Assembly (NCBI GenBank): GCA_033964015.1
Contig: CM066912.1
Span: 16,837,399-16,901,398 of the forward strand
Reading direction: 5' to 3'
DNA length: 64,000 nucleotides
Source of the DNA: Scolanthus callimorphus
Taxonomy: Eukaryota > Cnidaria > Anthozoa > Actiniaria > Edwardsiidae
The position numbers were made by a program, and so were the translations under genes. The notes below the pieces were generated by a model. That model worked only from the letters and a program-made list of their open reading frames with translations, was not told the DNA's origin and did not search any database. The number at the start of each line of letters is the position of its first letter. Position 1 is the first letter of the stretch. This document shows positions 20,468 through 31,617 of the stretch, piece after piece.

Positions 20468-21455
20468 GTTGTCGTCCTCGTTGTCGTCATCGCAGCTTAA
20501 GGTCTCTGTACTACTGCAGTACTCTCAAGCGACGTGACCCGTGATCCCAGCACACAGCACAGGGAGCCCGAACTACAGATCTTAATTGCGTTTTTCCCTA
20601 TTTTTTAGGCAGCTCTCCAAATAATAAGTCGTACTGTAATATGTCTTAGTTCTCCGGTTCTAGTCGTCGCATGAATGAATGAATTGTATGAATGAATGAA
20701 TAAACTTGTACCAATTTTAGCATTACTTTAATAGACTTCGTATACACCTGTTTCAATTAACGTTGCTATGCAAAACGTAAAACCATGAACCATGCTTCAT
20801 AAATCGTAATGGTAATTCCTGCCTAAAATGAAGCGGTTCACACCAAATTGTGTCTCAAATTAGTAAAGTGCCATTGGGTGGTTTTAATTTAGTTTGGTTT
20901 GCCAAATTCGAGGAAAATATTAGAAATAGCGTCTTCATTATGATGCATGGTTCATAGTTTTACGTTTTGCAGAGCAACGTTAATTGAAATAGGTGTATGC
21001 AATTAAAAACCTATCGATCAAGGATCCAAATTTGCATGAAAGATACAGTCAAGTCAAACCAACAGACCGTGAACTAGAGAAGCACAACCAACAGAGAACT
21101 TTGGAATTTTTTTGGGCATCTTAAAACACTTGAATTGCGCAGGCGTTCGGATCGGCCTTGCAAATGTCGTGAACTTCAACCCAACAGAAATCGAGCAAAA
21201 TTGAGCGATAGGTTTTTTAATTGCATCTACGAGGTCTATAAAAATAATGCTAAAACTGGTATAAAATGCGACGACTAGAACCGGAGAAGTAAGACATATT
21301 CCAGTACGACTTATTCTTTGGAGAGCCGCCCTAAAATATAGGGAAAACGCAATTAAGATCTGCAGTTCGGGCTCCCTGTTCTGTGTGCTGGGATCACGTG
21401 TCACGTTCCTTGAGAGTACTGCAGTATGAATATGAGGACAACGAGAGCTTATTAT
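20468..21455. mobile_element. Foldback element with a smaller MITE inside the right arm
   Basis: The left arm (about 20500-20805) and right arm (about 20940-21455) are reverse complements: TCCGGTTCTAGTCGTCGCAT against GCGACGACTAGAACCGGA, and AACGTTGCTATGCAAAACGTAAAAC against its inverse. The right arm is interrupted at about 20998-21226 by a piece with its own inverted ends, GCAATTAAAAACCTATCG and CGATAGGTTTTTTAATTGC. The left arm carries a short TGAA microsatellite near 20675-20702. No gene was recognised. Confidence 0.75.
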
Positions 21456-21749
21456 AGCGCTATTCACTGTTTATCAACATTGCCATTCTAATGCTAATGT
21501 GCCAACCTCAGATTGAATAGCGCCCTTTGTTCTGTGAACCAGTCGATCTCTGGTTGGCACATTAATAACAATGGATGACGTCAGCGTGAACAGCGCTATA
21601 GAAGAATGTTGGCGTGAAAATACGCTATTTTCCTTTCAACCTCAAAACAAATGGCATAGTGCTAAATATCATGATGTCTGCTACTTGTGTGTTGAATTTT
21701 ATGGAATTTCAGGTAAGCGCAAATTAGGTGCTAGTGACACTTTAAGTGA

Positions 21750-23540
21750 GTTAAAAATAATTATAACGATGAAGAGGCAAATAGGACTTCTTCAAAGACC
21801 ATCGACCCAGATGAAGTACTTGCTAACATTAGGAATATCAGAGTTAACAATAAGAAGGAATGCATTATAGCCTGTTTTAATATAAACAGCCTCCAAAATA
21901 AATTCGAAGAGGTCAAGGAATGGATGGACACCAACGCACTCGATATTCTTACAATACAAGAAACGAAGATCGATCGCACCTTCCCAAACTCTCAATTCCA
22001 AGTCGAAGGTTTTAATCTTCACCGCCGTGACAGAACAAAAAGCGGAGGAGGGATTCTAGTTTATATCAGGGACACTATTGTTGCATCTCGAAAGAAATAC
22101 AAGCCCAGTAAAGTTGTCGAATCGATGATATTTGATATTAAAATCGGCCAGAGACACTTTGCCTTTATCACCGCTTACAAGCCACCTTCCCTTGACAATA
22201 ACACATTTAAGAGCGAATTCTCTAGATTACTGGACGAAGCCTACAATATATCCGATAATGTGATTTGTACTGGCGATCTTAATTCAGATATCCTCCACCC
22301 GCTTGATAATCACAAAGAGGGACAGTGTTTGCTTGATATATGCGACGTTTACGACCTCAATAGCCTAATAAACGTCCCAACAAGAATTAGTAAAGACAAG
22401 GAATCCTGCCTGGACGTTATTCTTACAAATGTCCCTGCTTTTACGAAGGTCTCTGGGGTAATTGTCGCAGGCCTAAGCGATCACGAACTTGTGTACACAG
22501 TTCTCAATACCCGTCTCTTGCGACCTAAAGCGGAAACTATAATCAAGCGCTCGTTTAAATCATTCGATTCGGGCGCGTTCCAAGAGGACCTATCCACAGT
22601 GCCTTTCACAGTCTCCTATATCTTCGACGACCCTGATGATGTTTATTGGTGCTGGCATAAACTATACGACCAAGTCTTAGACGACCATGCCCCGCTTATA
22701 ACAATAAAGAGACGACCGTCACCAGTAGGTGTATTCATAACGGACGAAATACGGAAAGCAATGAGAGAACGCGACAAACTGAGAAAACGATACTACAGAT
22801 CCAGGAAGCGTACTGACTGGGAATCCTATCGAGTTATGCGAAACAAAGTTGTAAGTATGAGGCGCAAAGCGGTACAGGAACACTTCAAGAAACTTTGTAA
22901 AGAGAAATATGCTGATCAGAGAAAGTTTTGGTGTACAATACGACCGTACATTAATTCGCGCAAACAAAAGAATGATAATCGTATTATTCTAAAGGACAAT
23001 GACAAAATCATCAGCGATCAACAGGAGGTGGCAGAGACTTTGAATGAGTTCTTCAGTAATGCTGCCAATGCGAACCAATCAAACACTCCCGACAACAGCA
23101 CCCGCATGAATGACTTCACACATTTTCCTAGCGATCTAACAAGTGGATGCATAACACTCAGTTATACAAATCCAACAGAAGTTAAGGAGGTCATGTGCAA
23201 AATAAAAGCAAACAAAGCTACTGGCTACGACCAAGTTCCTCCGCGCGCAGTCAAAGAGTCAGCAGAAGTTCTGTGTGATCCTTACAGTACGCTTTTTAAC
23301 TACATACTGGATACCGGGAAAATCCCTCGACAGTGGAAAAAGGGCGAAATAACTCCATGCTATAAGAAAGAATGTAGATTAACTAAATCAAACTACAGGC
23401 CCTTGACTATACTTTCTTCTCTGTCTAAGGTTTTTGAAACATTATTTAATTCCAGAATAAGTCCTGGATTCAGAAATATTCTCCACAAATACATCTTCGC
23501 GTACAGAAAACACCACGGCTGCGACACTGCACTACTATAG
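21750..23540 (+). pseudogene. LINE APE endonuclease and N-terminal reverse transcriptase
   Basis: The frame is open from about 21750, and includes CIIACFNINSLQNKFEEV before the first ATG at 21924. Endonuclease motifs are IQETKID (catalytic Glu), TGDLNSD (D-x-N) and GLSDHELV (SDH). A linker rich in Arg/Lys follows (RKRYYRSRKRTDW). Then come ANKATGYDQVPPRAVK and KKECRLTKSNYRPLTILSS, the RT fingers. A stop at 23538-23540 ends the frame and RT continues in the next frame. The endonuclease would nick genomic DNA to prime reverse transcription. One indel is the only obvious defect. Confidence 0.88.
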
Positions 23541-24657
23541 CCTGACCGAAGAATGGCGAAAGGACCTAGATAATCACAATATAATAGGCCTTGTCTCAAT
23601 GGACTTGTCAAAGGCTTTTGATTCGCTACCACATGATCTTATTGTTCGCAAATTCAAGGAATACGGAGCCGACGTCAAAACTACAAGACTCATTGAGAAC
23701 TATTTTTCTGAACGTCAACAACGAGTGAAGACAGGTGGAGAATACTCACGCTGGAATGACGTAACACAAGGCATAGCTCAAGGGTCAGTCCTTGGACCCC
23801 TGATATTTAATATTTTCATGAATGATCTTTTCTACACTGTTAAGCAATGCAAACTGTCGAGTTACGCCGACGACACACAGATCTTCTATGCACATAAAGA
23901 CCCAGCTGAAGTTGAAAAAGCTATCAACTCGGACCTTGCGCTTGTCGACAAGTGGTATGACGAAAACGGACTAAAGAGAAACAACTCAAAATACCAAGCC
24001 ATAGTTATGGGAAAAATCAACACCAAACCAGTATTCAACTGTGATAATATCAACATCCCAACCGCAACGGACTTTGAGATGCTCGGTGTAATTGTTGATG
24101 AGAAATTAAAATTCGACAAGCATGTTTCCAAGATCTGCAGAAAGGTCTCACAGCAGATCGCAGTGCTCAAGCGGATGAAGAAAATGCTCCCTTTAGAAAC
24201 ACTACGGGACTTGTATTTAGCTTTCATCCTTCCACATTTCAATTATTGTTCAGAGACATGGCATTTTTGCAGTAAAACTGCTACATCAAAATTAGAGAAA
24301 TTAAATGAGCGCGTCATCAGATTTGTTTTTAGAGATAGACACACTAGTTACCCTAAACTATTGCGTGAATTAGGACTCTCTACATTAGAGAATCAAAGAC
24401 TTCTTAAGATTACGTCGCTAGTATTTAATGCTATCCATAATGAACAATCGCCGCAAAGCATCAAAGAGCTCATAAAATACCGCAAGGTCACGTACAACCT
24501 AAGGGGCGACTTTATACTCACCCTACCAAAATGTAACTCCACTACCTACGGCATTAAATCGTGGAGCTACCTCGGTCCTAAACTCTGGAATGCAATTCCT
24601 AATTCATTAAGAACTGTCACCAGCTTTAAATCTTTTAAAAACAAATCAAAGAAATAG
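23539..24657 (+). pseudogene. LINE reverse transcriptase, C-terminal part
   Basis: The frame continues the RT after the indel: MDLSKAFDSLPHDL (motif A), GIAQGSVLGPLIFNIFMNDL (motif B), SSYADDTQIF (motif C, YADD), then LGVIVDEKLKFDKHV and IRFVFRDRHTSYPKLL. Length and order match complete CR1/Jockey-type RT. The catalytic aspartates are intact, so only the frameshift prevents a full product. Confidence 0.88.
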
Positions 24658-24904
24658 ACTTTATCAAACTGGTTGAATAGGAAAACTTTTTAAGCGTTAT
24701 TGAATTAAAGTGCAATCATGTAAATAGTTATAGTTTTAGGTCTTAATTAACTTTTAGATAGCTTTTAACAGATTTATTCATATATTTAAATGTATATTTT
24801 TATTTATTATTATTTGTGGAGAGCCTGTAAATTAGCTGGGTGTATACACTCTTATTAGCTAAGTGCTTTTTTCACATTAAAACTGTATTGTATTGTATTG
24901 TATA

Positions 24905-26047
24905 ACACAATGAAAGATCACGGAAACTGGCCCCTGATTGCAAACAACCACGCTTGATTAACTCTCGTGGTTCACTCACGTGTGACCATGAATGTAATCA
25001 AAGGCACCGAGTGCCTCGGTGAAATCGTGGATACCCTTTATCCAAGTTTGGTCGTCTGGTTATGTTCCCTTCTCGAGATATCAATTTTTCTAGTTGTGAT
25101 GACTTATCGATGACGTTATACCACGTGACTTTGGTCTTGCACCTCCCATGCTCCTAGATAACTTTACGCAAGTTTGGCCACCTAGCGATGTTCCGTTCTC
25201 TTAATTTTTCTAGTCTTGATGGCGTCATCGAAGACGCAATGTCATGCGACTTTGGTGCTGGACCCGCCTTGTCACGAAGCTAACTTTATCCAAGTTTGGT
25301 CACCTAGCCATGTTCCGTTCTCGAGATATTGATGACGTCACGAGTTAACACTTGAGTTATGAGCGAGTGAGTGACATTTGGCCCACCACAATAACTTGTG
25401 TTTACGCTACGCGTATTCACGATTTAAAAAGGGATTCCACTCGAAAGGTAGAGTAACGGGAGAGTAACCGTTTGGTGATCAACGATTTTACTCAACTACT
25501 AACTCTCTCTCCTGTGTCCAAAACCGAGGGCGTATATATAGCCTTTCCAGGAATTGTCGGTGCCCAAGAGGAAAGAGAAACGACCAAAGAGAAGACCGAA
25601 AGGCGCTCTGGGCAAAGAAAGAATAACGATGAATAAAACAATAGCAGCCGGGTAGAACGAAGAACTTTTGAAAACTCCGTTTAGTGCTCAATTTAACTCA
25701 GTTTTCTCGTCGTAGTTACAGAAATATAAATTCACACACAACATTGCTTTTGTTTATATACTATCCCCTTACATTTCAGCGCGTATCCTCCTGATCCACT
25801 AAACAATATAGAATAAATTAGACTGGGAAATTAGACGTCTGAAACCTACCCTGGTCCCAGGGTGAAGTTTCCGTGTTTTCTAGCCAGTAGTAGGGATCGG
25901 CCGGTTGTAGCACATTTTCATTTCGTGACTTTGCGTGACATCCCAGGATGACGTGACCTTGGAATTGTTTGATTTCACCAACCAATCATAAACGTACCCA
26001 TAAATTAAATTTATCAGAAAAAATATCAGAAAAGTACACATTTGATA
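24905..26047 (-). repeat. Diverged CRE-array units in reverse orientation, and gene-less DNA
   Basis: At about 25060-25360 three units read ATCCAAGTTTGGTC, CGAGATAT and a GATGAC...TCATCGATGACG-like core. They are reverse-complement relatives of the 128-bp units at 26.7-31.3 kb (CCAAACTTGG, ATATCTCG, TGACGTCATCGATGACGTCA). Spacing is about 112-120 bp and divergence is high, so this is an older array. The remainder to 26047 shows no recognisable gene. Confidence 0.6.
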
Positions 26048-26309
26048 GCGGAGCTCCCGCGCGGCGCGAAGCGCCGCGCGAGCGGAGCACCATAGATAAG
26101 AGAAAAACGTATACAGTAACCCATGGAGTTCAATTTGAACGTCACGGACATTATGGTCCATTTTAGTGACGTCATTGATGACGTAAGGGCACGTGACTTT
26201 GGTGTAAAGTTCTTCTTATGGTCTTTGAAAGTTTGCCCAAGTTTGGCTTCTATAGATGCTTCCCTTCGGGAGATATGATTTTTTCTTTATTTTTCTGGTA
26301 TTAAACCTA

Positions 26310-26346
26310 TAGTGTCCGTCCGTCCGTCCGTCCGTCCGTCCGTCCG
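26310..26346 (+). repeat. (GTCC)n microsatellite
   Basis: About nine copies of GTCC. Shorter versions occur at the same relative place in elements C (29360-29382) and D (30699-30721). Confidence 0.9.
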
Positions 26347-26692
26347 TGTACACATGGGAACCCTGTGGTATACAAAGAAAAAATTATTTCTCCTCAAGGG
26401 AACATGCTAAGACAACCATACTTGGGATATTTTGTCTATGCTACAAGGGGGGTGCTGTAGCACGGTCACGTGATGTGACGTCTTCGATGACGGCTAATTA
26501 CGGCTGCGCCCGCGATCTCTTTAACCACAGAAAACCCATCAAGTCCCGGAATGATGATTTCTCGTGGGAAGGGAAGACTCTAATTGAACTAAACTTGGGC
26601 AGGGGCTCATAAACAGGGGCGTCCCTCTCTAGGGTAGTGTTGTCTAGGTCACCACGGTCACCAGAGGAGTGAAATCTAGTGGTCACGTGATG

Positions 26693-27500
26693 TGACGTCA
26701 TCAATGACGTCATGTATGCTTGAAAAATTAATATATCGTGAAGGGAAGACTCTAAAACAACCAAACTTGGGTAGTGTTGTCTAGGTCACCAGAGGAGTGA
26801 AATATAGTGGTCACGTGATGTGACGTCATCGATGACGTCATCTATGCTTGAAAAATTAATATCTCGTGAAGGGAACAGTCTAAAACAACCAAACTTTGGT
26901 AGTGTTGTCTAGGTCACCAGAGGAGTGAAATATAGTGGTCACGTGATGTGACGTCATCGATGACGTCATCTGTGCTTGAAAAATTAATATCTCGTGAAGG
27001 GAAGACTCTAAAACAACCAAACTTGGGTAGTGTTGTCTAGGTCACCAGAGGAGTGATGTCTAGTGGTCACGTGATGTGACGTCATCGATGACGTCATCTA
27101 GATTGAAAAATTAATATCTTGTGAAGGGAAGGCTGTAAGACAACCAAACTTAGGTAGACTTGTCTAGGTCATTAGAGGAGCAAAGTAACATAGTCACACG
27201 TGATATGAAGTCATCGATGACGTCATCCTTGCTCGAAAAATTCATATCTCGTAAAGGGAAGACTCTATTATGATAACCAAACTTGGGTAGAATTGTTTAA
27301 GTCACAAGAGGAGCGGAACAAAATGGTTACGTGATGTGACGTCACTGATGACGTCATCTATGTTTTAAAAATGTATTTCTCGTGAAGGAAAGGCTCTAAG
27401 ACAACCAAACTTGGGTAGAATTGTCTAGGTCACCAGAGGACTACAACGAAGTGGTCTCATGAATGATGTGTGCGTCATAGAGACATCAACGATGACGCCA
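26693..27500 (+). repeat. 128-bp tandem array with double-CRE palindromes (element A)
   Basis: The palindrome core occurs at 26693, 26821, 26949, 27077, 27206 and 27337, spacings of 128, 128, 128, 129 and 131 bp, with a more decayed unit after that. At 26821-26840 and 26949-26968 it is exactly TGACGTCATCGATGACGTCA, self-complementary and built from two TGACGTCA (CRE) sites around ATCGAT. Each unit also has CACGTG or a variant just before it, and CCAAACTTGGGTAG. Confidence 0.95.
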
Positions 27501-27564
27501 AGCTTTATAAATGGCAAAACATTGACTGGGAGCTCCGCTTTTAGGCAGTGCCTAAATCTATATA

Positions 27565-27895
27565 TTAAAAGTTTTGATAGCATGGGATGAAACCGTCAGA
27601 CGGGAAAATACCCTGTGGGCAAGCCTAGACCTGCCAGACTAGGGAATACCCATTTTTGAGGTGTATGGTTTAAAGCTTTATTACTTTAGTATATGGAGAA
27701 CAGAGATTGCCCTTATATAAAAGCCACCAACTGTGAGACAGGTAACATTACATTTTTAGTAGCTTATTCGCTTGTAGGTAACACCTGGGGATAAACGCTG
27801 GATTGATCAAAATGTGCTGTGAAGGTGATACCACACAAAGATATAGATTTAAATATGTAGGAGAGGGGTCAATAAAGCTACTGAATCATTTTTTA
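27565..27895 (+). pseudogene. Degenerate NUMOD1-like small gene with leader
   Basis: An ATG at 27693 opens a frame MENRDCPYIKATNCETGNI. A one-base shift near 27790 leads to INAGLIKMCCEGD. This aligns along its length with the intact protein at 34908-35141 (KAINFETGEI, GINSGLIKMCCEG). The leader at 27600-27680, with GACTAGGGAATACCC, TTTTTGAGGT and TTTAGTATAT, also matches leaders in the 34.4-34.9 kb locus. Element B begins at 27896, and its other flank (34402) carries the intact genes. I infer this was one continuous small-gene array before element B inserted. Confidence 0.7.
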
Positions 27896-28934
27896 GCGGA
27901 GCTCCTCAGCGGCCGAAGGCCGCAGAGCGGAGCACCATAGGTATCGCAGGAAGAACAGAATAGCTCGAAGTAGAACTCATGTATACTATCGACTTCATTT
28001 TTCAGCGTTCAGCGGTATTCCCGTTTGGGTATCGCTGGCGCGTCCGTGCGTGTCGGCGTGCCCCACCACAGGGAACCCCGGAACCTTAGATCATTTTTCT
28101 GCAGGACTCTGTCTACCTCCGTACAGAGTATTTTTTTCTTCTTCTTCTAACTGTTAAAAAATCGATGACAAGACGAGAAAAATGAAGAGAGAATTTTAAT
28201 AGAAGACCAGAAAGACGAGCAGAGAGCTAGAAACAGCGACGGGAAGAAGCCGGGCAAAGCATGAAATGCAAAGTGAACAAACGACACAACGCGCGACGGT
28301 TTTTACTCTTCGTCAAAAAGTGAAACGTTTGATCAAGTTGACAACACGATTTAGTGAATGAAGTCATGATTACGAAAAAAATGTTTGTCGAGGGAAAGAA
28401 GCAAACCGGGTAGAGAAGAATACCACAGTACATGTAGAGGGAAGTCGAAAAAGAAGACGAACAAAGAAAGAGCTAGCGCCTTAGCGCGCGTGAGAAAGAC
28501 GCAAACAACGACCAGAAACCCATTTTCAAGGTAGGTACTTGAACTTTGTAGCTAAAGTATAAAGGGGGCATTCAGTAGTAATCATTTCTTATCTATCGCA
28601 AACTTTCTTTTGCGGTCTTTCAATCGATTCGCTCGCTACGCTAGTTTGAAAAAGGAGAAAGTTGAATGCGACGATCGTGCAAGTGGCCGCTCGGGAAATT
28701 AAGTTAGTCGTTTTACACGCTCGTCCATTGGCATTGTGGTTTAAGCTTTTTTTCTGGATTGCAATCACAATACCGTACTTTCTAATGCTTTAAAAATATT
28801 TAGAAAATAACACCTACGTTGTATTGTGAATGTGCGCATTCTGATTGGTTAAAAAGCGTGTTTGTAAGAGACCTGAGAAACACGATTGTCACGCAACGCT
28901 GTCGCGCGTGTGTATGTTATTTTCTAAAAGCAAT

Positions 28935-29088
28935 AAAAATACTTTCTGCGTGCTCTCTGGTTTCTTACAAACACTCGGGGAATGTTGGTCGAACTGATAA
29001 AACTTGAAAGACACTCGCCTTCGGCTCAGTTCTCCCAACACCCCCCTCGTGTTTGTAAGGAAGCAGAGAGCACGCGGAAAGTACTTTT
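28935..29088. repeat. Hairpin at the insertion site of element C
   Basis: AATACTTTCTGCGTGCTCTC and TTTCTTACAAACACTCG at the left mirror CGTGTTTGTAAGGAAGCAG and GAGAGCACGCGGAAAGTACTTTT at the right. The ~150-bp structure ends exactly at the TTA where element C inserted. Confidence 0.7.
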
Positions 29089-29518
29089 AGCGGAGCTCCT
29101 GCGCGGGCCGAAGGCCCGCGCAAGCGGAGCACCATACCTAAGGAAATAACGTCTAGCATAACTATGGAGTTGATTTTCAAACGTCACGGGCTTTCTTGCT
29201 CATTTTGCTTACGTTATTGACGGCGCCAAGTCAAATGATTAGGGCGTTGAAATGGTATCGCCCAAAAGATGAATGTGTCCAAGTTTGGTTGCCATAGGTT
29301 GTTCCCTTCTTGAGATATGAATTTTTTTGTTTCTTCCTGGTATTAAAGGTATAGCGTACGTCCGTCCGGCGTCCGTCCGCCGTACGCGGAAACTCATGGG
29401 AACCCTGTGGTATACTAAGAAAACAATTATTTCTCTTCAAGGTAACATGCTAAGACAACCAAACTTGGGATATTTTATCTGTGCTACCAGGGGGGTGCTG
29501 TAACATGATCACGTGATG

Positions 29519-30308
29519 TGACGTCATCGATGACGTCATCAAAGAGAAAAAGAATATATCTCTGGAAGGGATGAACCTCAGACAACCAAACTTTGGGTGA
29601 AGTTATCTAAGTGGCAAGGGGGGTGCAGCTGTATGGTCACGTGGTATGACGTCATCGATGACGTCATCATAGGAGAAAAAGAATATATCTCAGGAAGGGA
29701 TAAACCTCAGACAACCAAACTTGGGTGAAGTTATCTAAGTGGCAAGGGGGGGTGCAACTGCACGGTCACGTGGTATAACGTCATCGATGACGTCATCACA
29801 GGAGAGAAAGAACATATCTCGGGAAGGGATAAACTTCAGACAACCAAACTTGGGTGAAGTTATCTAAGTGGCAAGGGGGGGTGCAACTGCACGGTCACGT
29901 GGTATGACGTCATCGATGACGTCATCACAGGAGAAAAAGAACATATCTCGGGAAGGGATAAACTTCAGACAACCAAACTTGGGTGAAGTTATCTAAGTGG
30001 CAAGGGAGTTGCTACTGTATGGTCACGTGGTATGACGTCATCAGTGACGTCATCATAGGAGAAAAAGCACATACCTCAGGAAAGGATAAACCACAGAAAA
30101 CCAAACTTGGGTGAAGTTATCTAAGTGGCAAGGGGGGTGCTACTGTATGGTGACGTGGTATGACGTCATCGATGACGTCATCATAGGAGAAAAAGCACAT
30201 ATCTCAGGAAGGGATAAACCTAAGACAACCAAACTTGGGTGAAGTTGTGTTAGTGGCAAGGGGGATACAACTGTATGGTCACGTGGTATGACGTCATCGA
30301 TGACGTCA
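29519..30308 (+). repeat. 128-bp tandem array with double-CRE palindromes (element C)
   Basis: Palindrome cores begin at 29519, 29647, 29776, 29905, 30033, 30161 and 30289, at 128-129 bp spacing. Five of the seven are the exact 20-bp palindrome; 29776 has TAACGTCA at its left and 30033 has a changed centre (TCAGTG). Units carry GGTCACGTGGTA immediately before and CCAAACTTGGGTGAAGTTAT. Near-identity between units points to recent homogenisation. Confidence 0.95.
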
Positions 30309-30427
30309 TCACAGGAGAAAAAGAACATATCTCGGGAAGGGATGAACTTCAGACAACCAAACTTGGGTGAAGTTATCTAAGTGTCAAGGGGGGGGGGGGG
30401 GTGCAACTGCATGGTCACGTGGTATTA

Positions 30428-31384
30428 GCGGAGCTCCTGCGCGGGCCGAAGGCCCGCGCAAGCGGAGCACCATACCTAAGGGAAAAACGTATAGTATACT
30501 ATCATGTTGATTTTTGAACGTCACGGGCATTATGAATCATTTTGATGACGTCATTGATGACGTAAGGGCACGTGACTTTGGTGTAGAGTTCCTCTTATGG
30601 TATTTGAAACTTTGTCCAAGTTTGGCTTCTATAGAAGCTACCCTTCGGGAGGTATGATTTTTTCATTATTTTTCTGGTATTAAACCTATAGCGTACGCCG
30701 TCCGTCCGTCCGTCCGTCCGTGTACACATGGGAACCCTGTGGTATGCAAAGAAAAAATTATATCTCCTCAAGGGAACATGCTAAGACAACCATACTTGGG
30801 ATATTTTGTCTATGCCACAAGGGGGTGCTGTAAGACTGACACGTGATGTGACGTCATCGATGACGTCATCTATGCTTGAAAAATCAATATCTCGTGAAGG
30901 GAAGACTATAAAACAACCAAACTTGGGTAGTGTAGTCTAGGTCACCAGATGAGCGAAATGGAGTGGTCTCGTGATATGACGTCATCGATGACGTCATCTA
31001 TGCTTGAAAAATCAATATCTCGTGAAGGGAAGACTCTAAAACAACCAAACTTGGGTAATGTAGTCTAAGTCACCAGATGAGCGAAATGAGGTGGTCTCGT
31101 GATATGACGTCAGCGATGACGTCATCTATGCTTGAAAAATTTATATCTTGTGAAGGGAAGACTCTAAAACAACCAAACTTTGGTAGTGTAGTCTAGGTCA
31201 CTAGATGAGCGAAATGAAGTGGTCACGTGATATGACGTCATCGATGACGTCATCTATGCTTGAAAAATTAATATCTCGTGAAGGGAAGACTCTAAAGCAA
31301 CCATGTACACATGATAATCCCTTGTTCACACAGAAAATTTTATAACCAGGAGCTCCGCTTTTAGCCAGTGGCTAAATCTATATA
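30428..31384 (+). mobile_element. Element D: shortest family member, nested in C
   Basis: A 957-bp element lies between TTA copies (30425-30427 and 31385-31387), with the same left hairpin and right end as C. It carries four CRE units (30849-31252). It interrupts the eighth palindrome of C: GGTA precedes it, and TTACGTCATCGATGACGTTATC-like sequence resumes after it. The clean junction defines both ends of the family and the 3-bp target duplication. Confidence 0.88.
30849..31252 (+). repeat. 128-bp tandem array with double-CRE palindromes (element D)
   Basis: Cores begin at 30849, 30977, 31105 and 31233, spacing exactly 128 bp. Three are the perfect palindrome; 31105 has one change (TCAGCGATG). 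The unit resembles the A array (ATGCTTGAAAAAT, ATATCTCGTGAAGGGAAGACT) more than the C array. Confidence 0.95.
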
Positions 31385-31617
31385 TTACGTCATCGATGAC
31401 GTTATCACAATAGAAAAAGAACATATCTCAGGAAGGGATAAACCTCAGACAACCAGACTTGTGTGGCGGGGGTGGCGAGGGGGTGCAAGTGCTTAGTCGA
31501 GTGGTATGACGGTGCAAGACTACGCCTATGTACAATGGCAGCCCTTTTGCCTCGTTATAACAGAAAAATATGTAACCGGGAGCTCCGCTTTTAGCCAGTG
31601 GCTAAATCTATATATTA

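Larger units (their letters stand above)
21571..24904 (+). mobile_element. Non-LTR retrotransposon (LINE, CR1/Jockey-like)
   Basis: It comprises an endonuclease-reverse transcriptase frame (from about 21750), a single frameshift near 23535 and the RT C-terminus to 24657. A ~230-bp 3' UTR ends in a short (TATTG)n tail at about 24884-24904. A frame at 21571-21870 starting MDDVSVNSAIEECW could be an ORF1 remnant or leader, but I do not recognise it. The APE-type endonuclease places it in the CR1/Jockey/L2 assemblage; the exact clade is uncertain. No target duplication was identified. Confidence 0.85.
26048..27564 (+). mobile_element. Element A: hairpin-ended DNA element with CRE array
   Basis: The left end is GCGGAGCTCC, a GC-rich hairpin, then GCGGAGCACCATAG. 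The right end is GGAGCTCCGC, TTTTAGGCAGTGCCTAAATC and TATATA, followed by TTA (27565-27567); the left flank is ATA. GCGGAGCTCC at the left and GGAGCTCCGC at the right are inverted. Inside are a (GTCC)n run (26310-26346), the conserved string ACATGGGAACCCTGTGGTAT and a 128-bp tandem array. No transposase is encoded, so it is non-autonomous. Elements C and D share all of these parts. A 3-bp TTA target is compatible with PIF/Harbinger (TWA), but the ends do not let me name a superfamily. Confidence 0.75.
29090..31614 (+). mobile_element. Element C: hairpin-ended element with CRE array, interrupted by D
   Basis: The ends are the same as element A, with TTA duplicated at 29087-29089 and 31615-31617. 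The left hairpin is GCGCGGGCCGAAGGCCCGCGC. Without D it is about 1.56 kb, close to element A. It carries at least seven 128-bp units (29519-30308), and an eighth in which D sits. No transposase is encoded. Confidence 0.8.

Noticed and set aside
21054..21467. 137-codon minus-strand frame as a gene
   Set aside because: Lies in the right arm of a foldback, including a nested MITE; the arm, not a protein, explains the sequence.
26693..31252. Regularly spaced repeats as a CRISPR array
   Set aside because: The 128-bp units are repeated over their full length with no unique spacers, in a eukaryotic transposon.
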